This document shows positions 63,980 through 64,000 of a DNA stretch of 64,000 nt, one piece after another; positions within the stretch are counted from its first letter, which is position 1, and each line of letters begins with the position of its first letter. The translations under genes and the position numbers were made by a program. A model generated the notes under the pieces. The model was not told where the DNA came from. It worked only from the letters and a program-made list of their open reading frames with translations, and searched no databases. Origin of the DNA: Shewanella yunxiaonensis (GTDB taxonomy: Bacteria; Pseudomonadota; Gammaproteobacteria; Enterobacterales; Shewanellaceae); NCBI RefSeq assembly GCF_018223345.1, contig NZ_CP073587.1, positions 903,001-967,000 on the forward strand, read 5' to 3'.

Positions 63980-64000
63980 TGAAGCGTGCGTGATAGTCCG

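Overview
The window looks like chromosomal DNA from a Shewanella-like gammaproteobacterium. The evidence is gene content and order. There are conserved blocks trmB-yggL-yggN, pilT/pilU divergent from yggS-proC-yggT-yggU-rdgB-hemW, and yqgE-ruvX. There is also an OmcA/MtrC-type decaheme outer-membrane cytochrome. No similarity search was run, so the genus is an inference from protein resemblance.

Layout. 1-3.1 kb: the 3' part of trmB, then yggL and yggN, with an intact 1,299-bp IS3-family element inserted between the last two. 3.4-13.7 kb: a LysR regulator, the yggS-to-hemW operon, the PilT/PilU retraction ATPases, a porin-like protein and an exported glutathione peroxidase-like enzyme. 13.3-32.6 kb: mostly core housekeeping genes (ruvX, yqgE, a YciH-type SUI1 protein, mscS, an exported Tpx, a TRIC-type channel, ltaE, a thioesterase, yfhL, trhP/yegQ, HDOD, GGDEF-EAL, ettA, an M61 peptidase, apbE, lgt, cytochrome b561, yaiI). 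It also holds a small membrane protein behind a strong Fur-box match.

32.3-49.8 kb is the most distinctive region: what looks like a complete formate hydrogenlyase-2 locus. A FhlA/HyfR-like sigma-54 activator faces away from a hyfABCDEFGHIJ-type operon. That operon encodes ferredoxin-like subunits, a large antiporter-like membrane arm and a group 4 [NiFe] hydrogenase. A HycI-type maturation protease follows, then hydN-fdhF. fdhF is interrupted by an in-frame TGA at codon 140, followed by a textbook bacterial SECIS hairpin, so it encodes a selenocysteine formate dehydrogenase H. TGTCG-type dyads and a -24/-12 promoter candidate fit control by the neighbouring activator. In the inferred scheme FdhF oxidises formate, HydN and HyfA/HyfH pass electrons to HyfG/HyfI, H2 is evolved, and HyfB/C/D/E/F may couple this to ion translocation. 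No hyp maturation genes, formate channel or sel genes lie in the window.

50-64 kb is more AT-rich and accessory-like. It holds a TonB-receptor-type barrel with no recognisable plug, a GldA/YbdH-like dehydrogenase, several small exported proteins or lipoproteins, a DsbA-like oxidoreductase, Yip1 and AEC membrane proteins, a 1.4-kb AT-rich gap, an orphan decaheme cytochrome lipoprotein and a Tat-type dienelactone hydrolase. No tRNA, rRNA or CRISPR array was seen.
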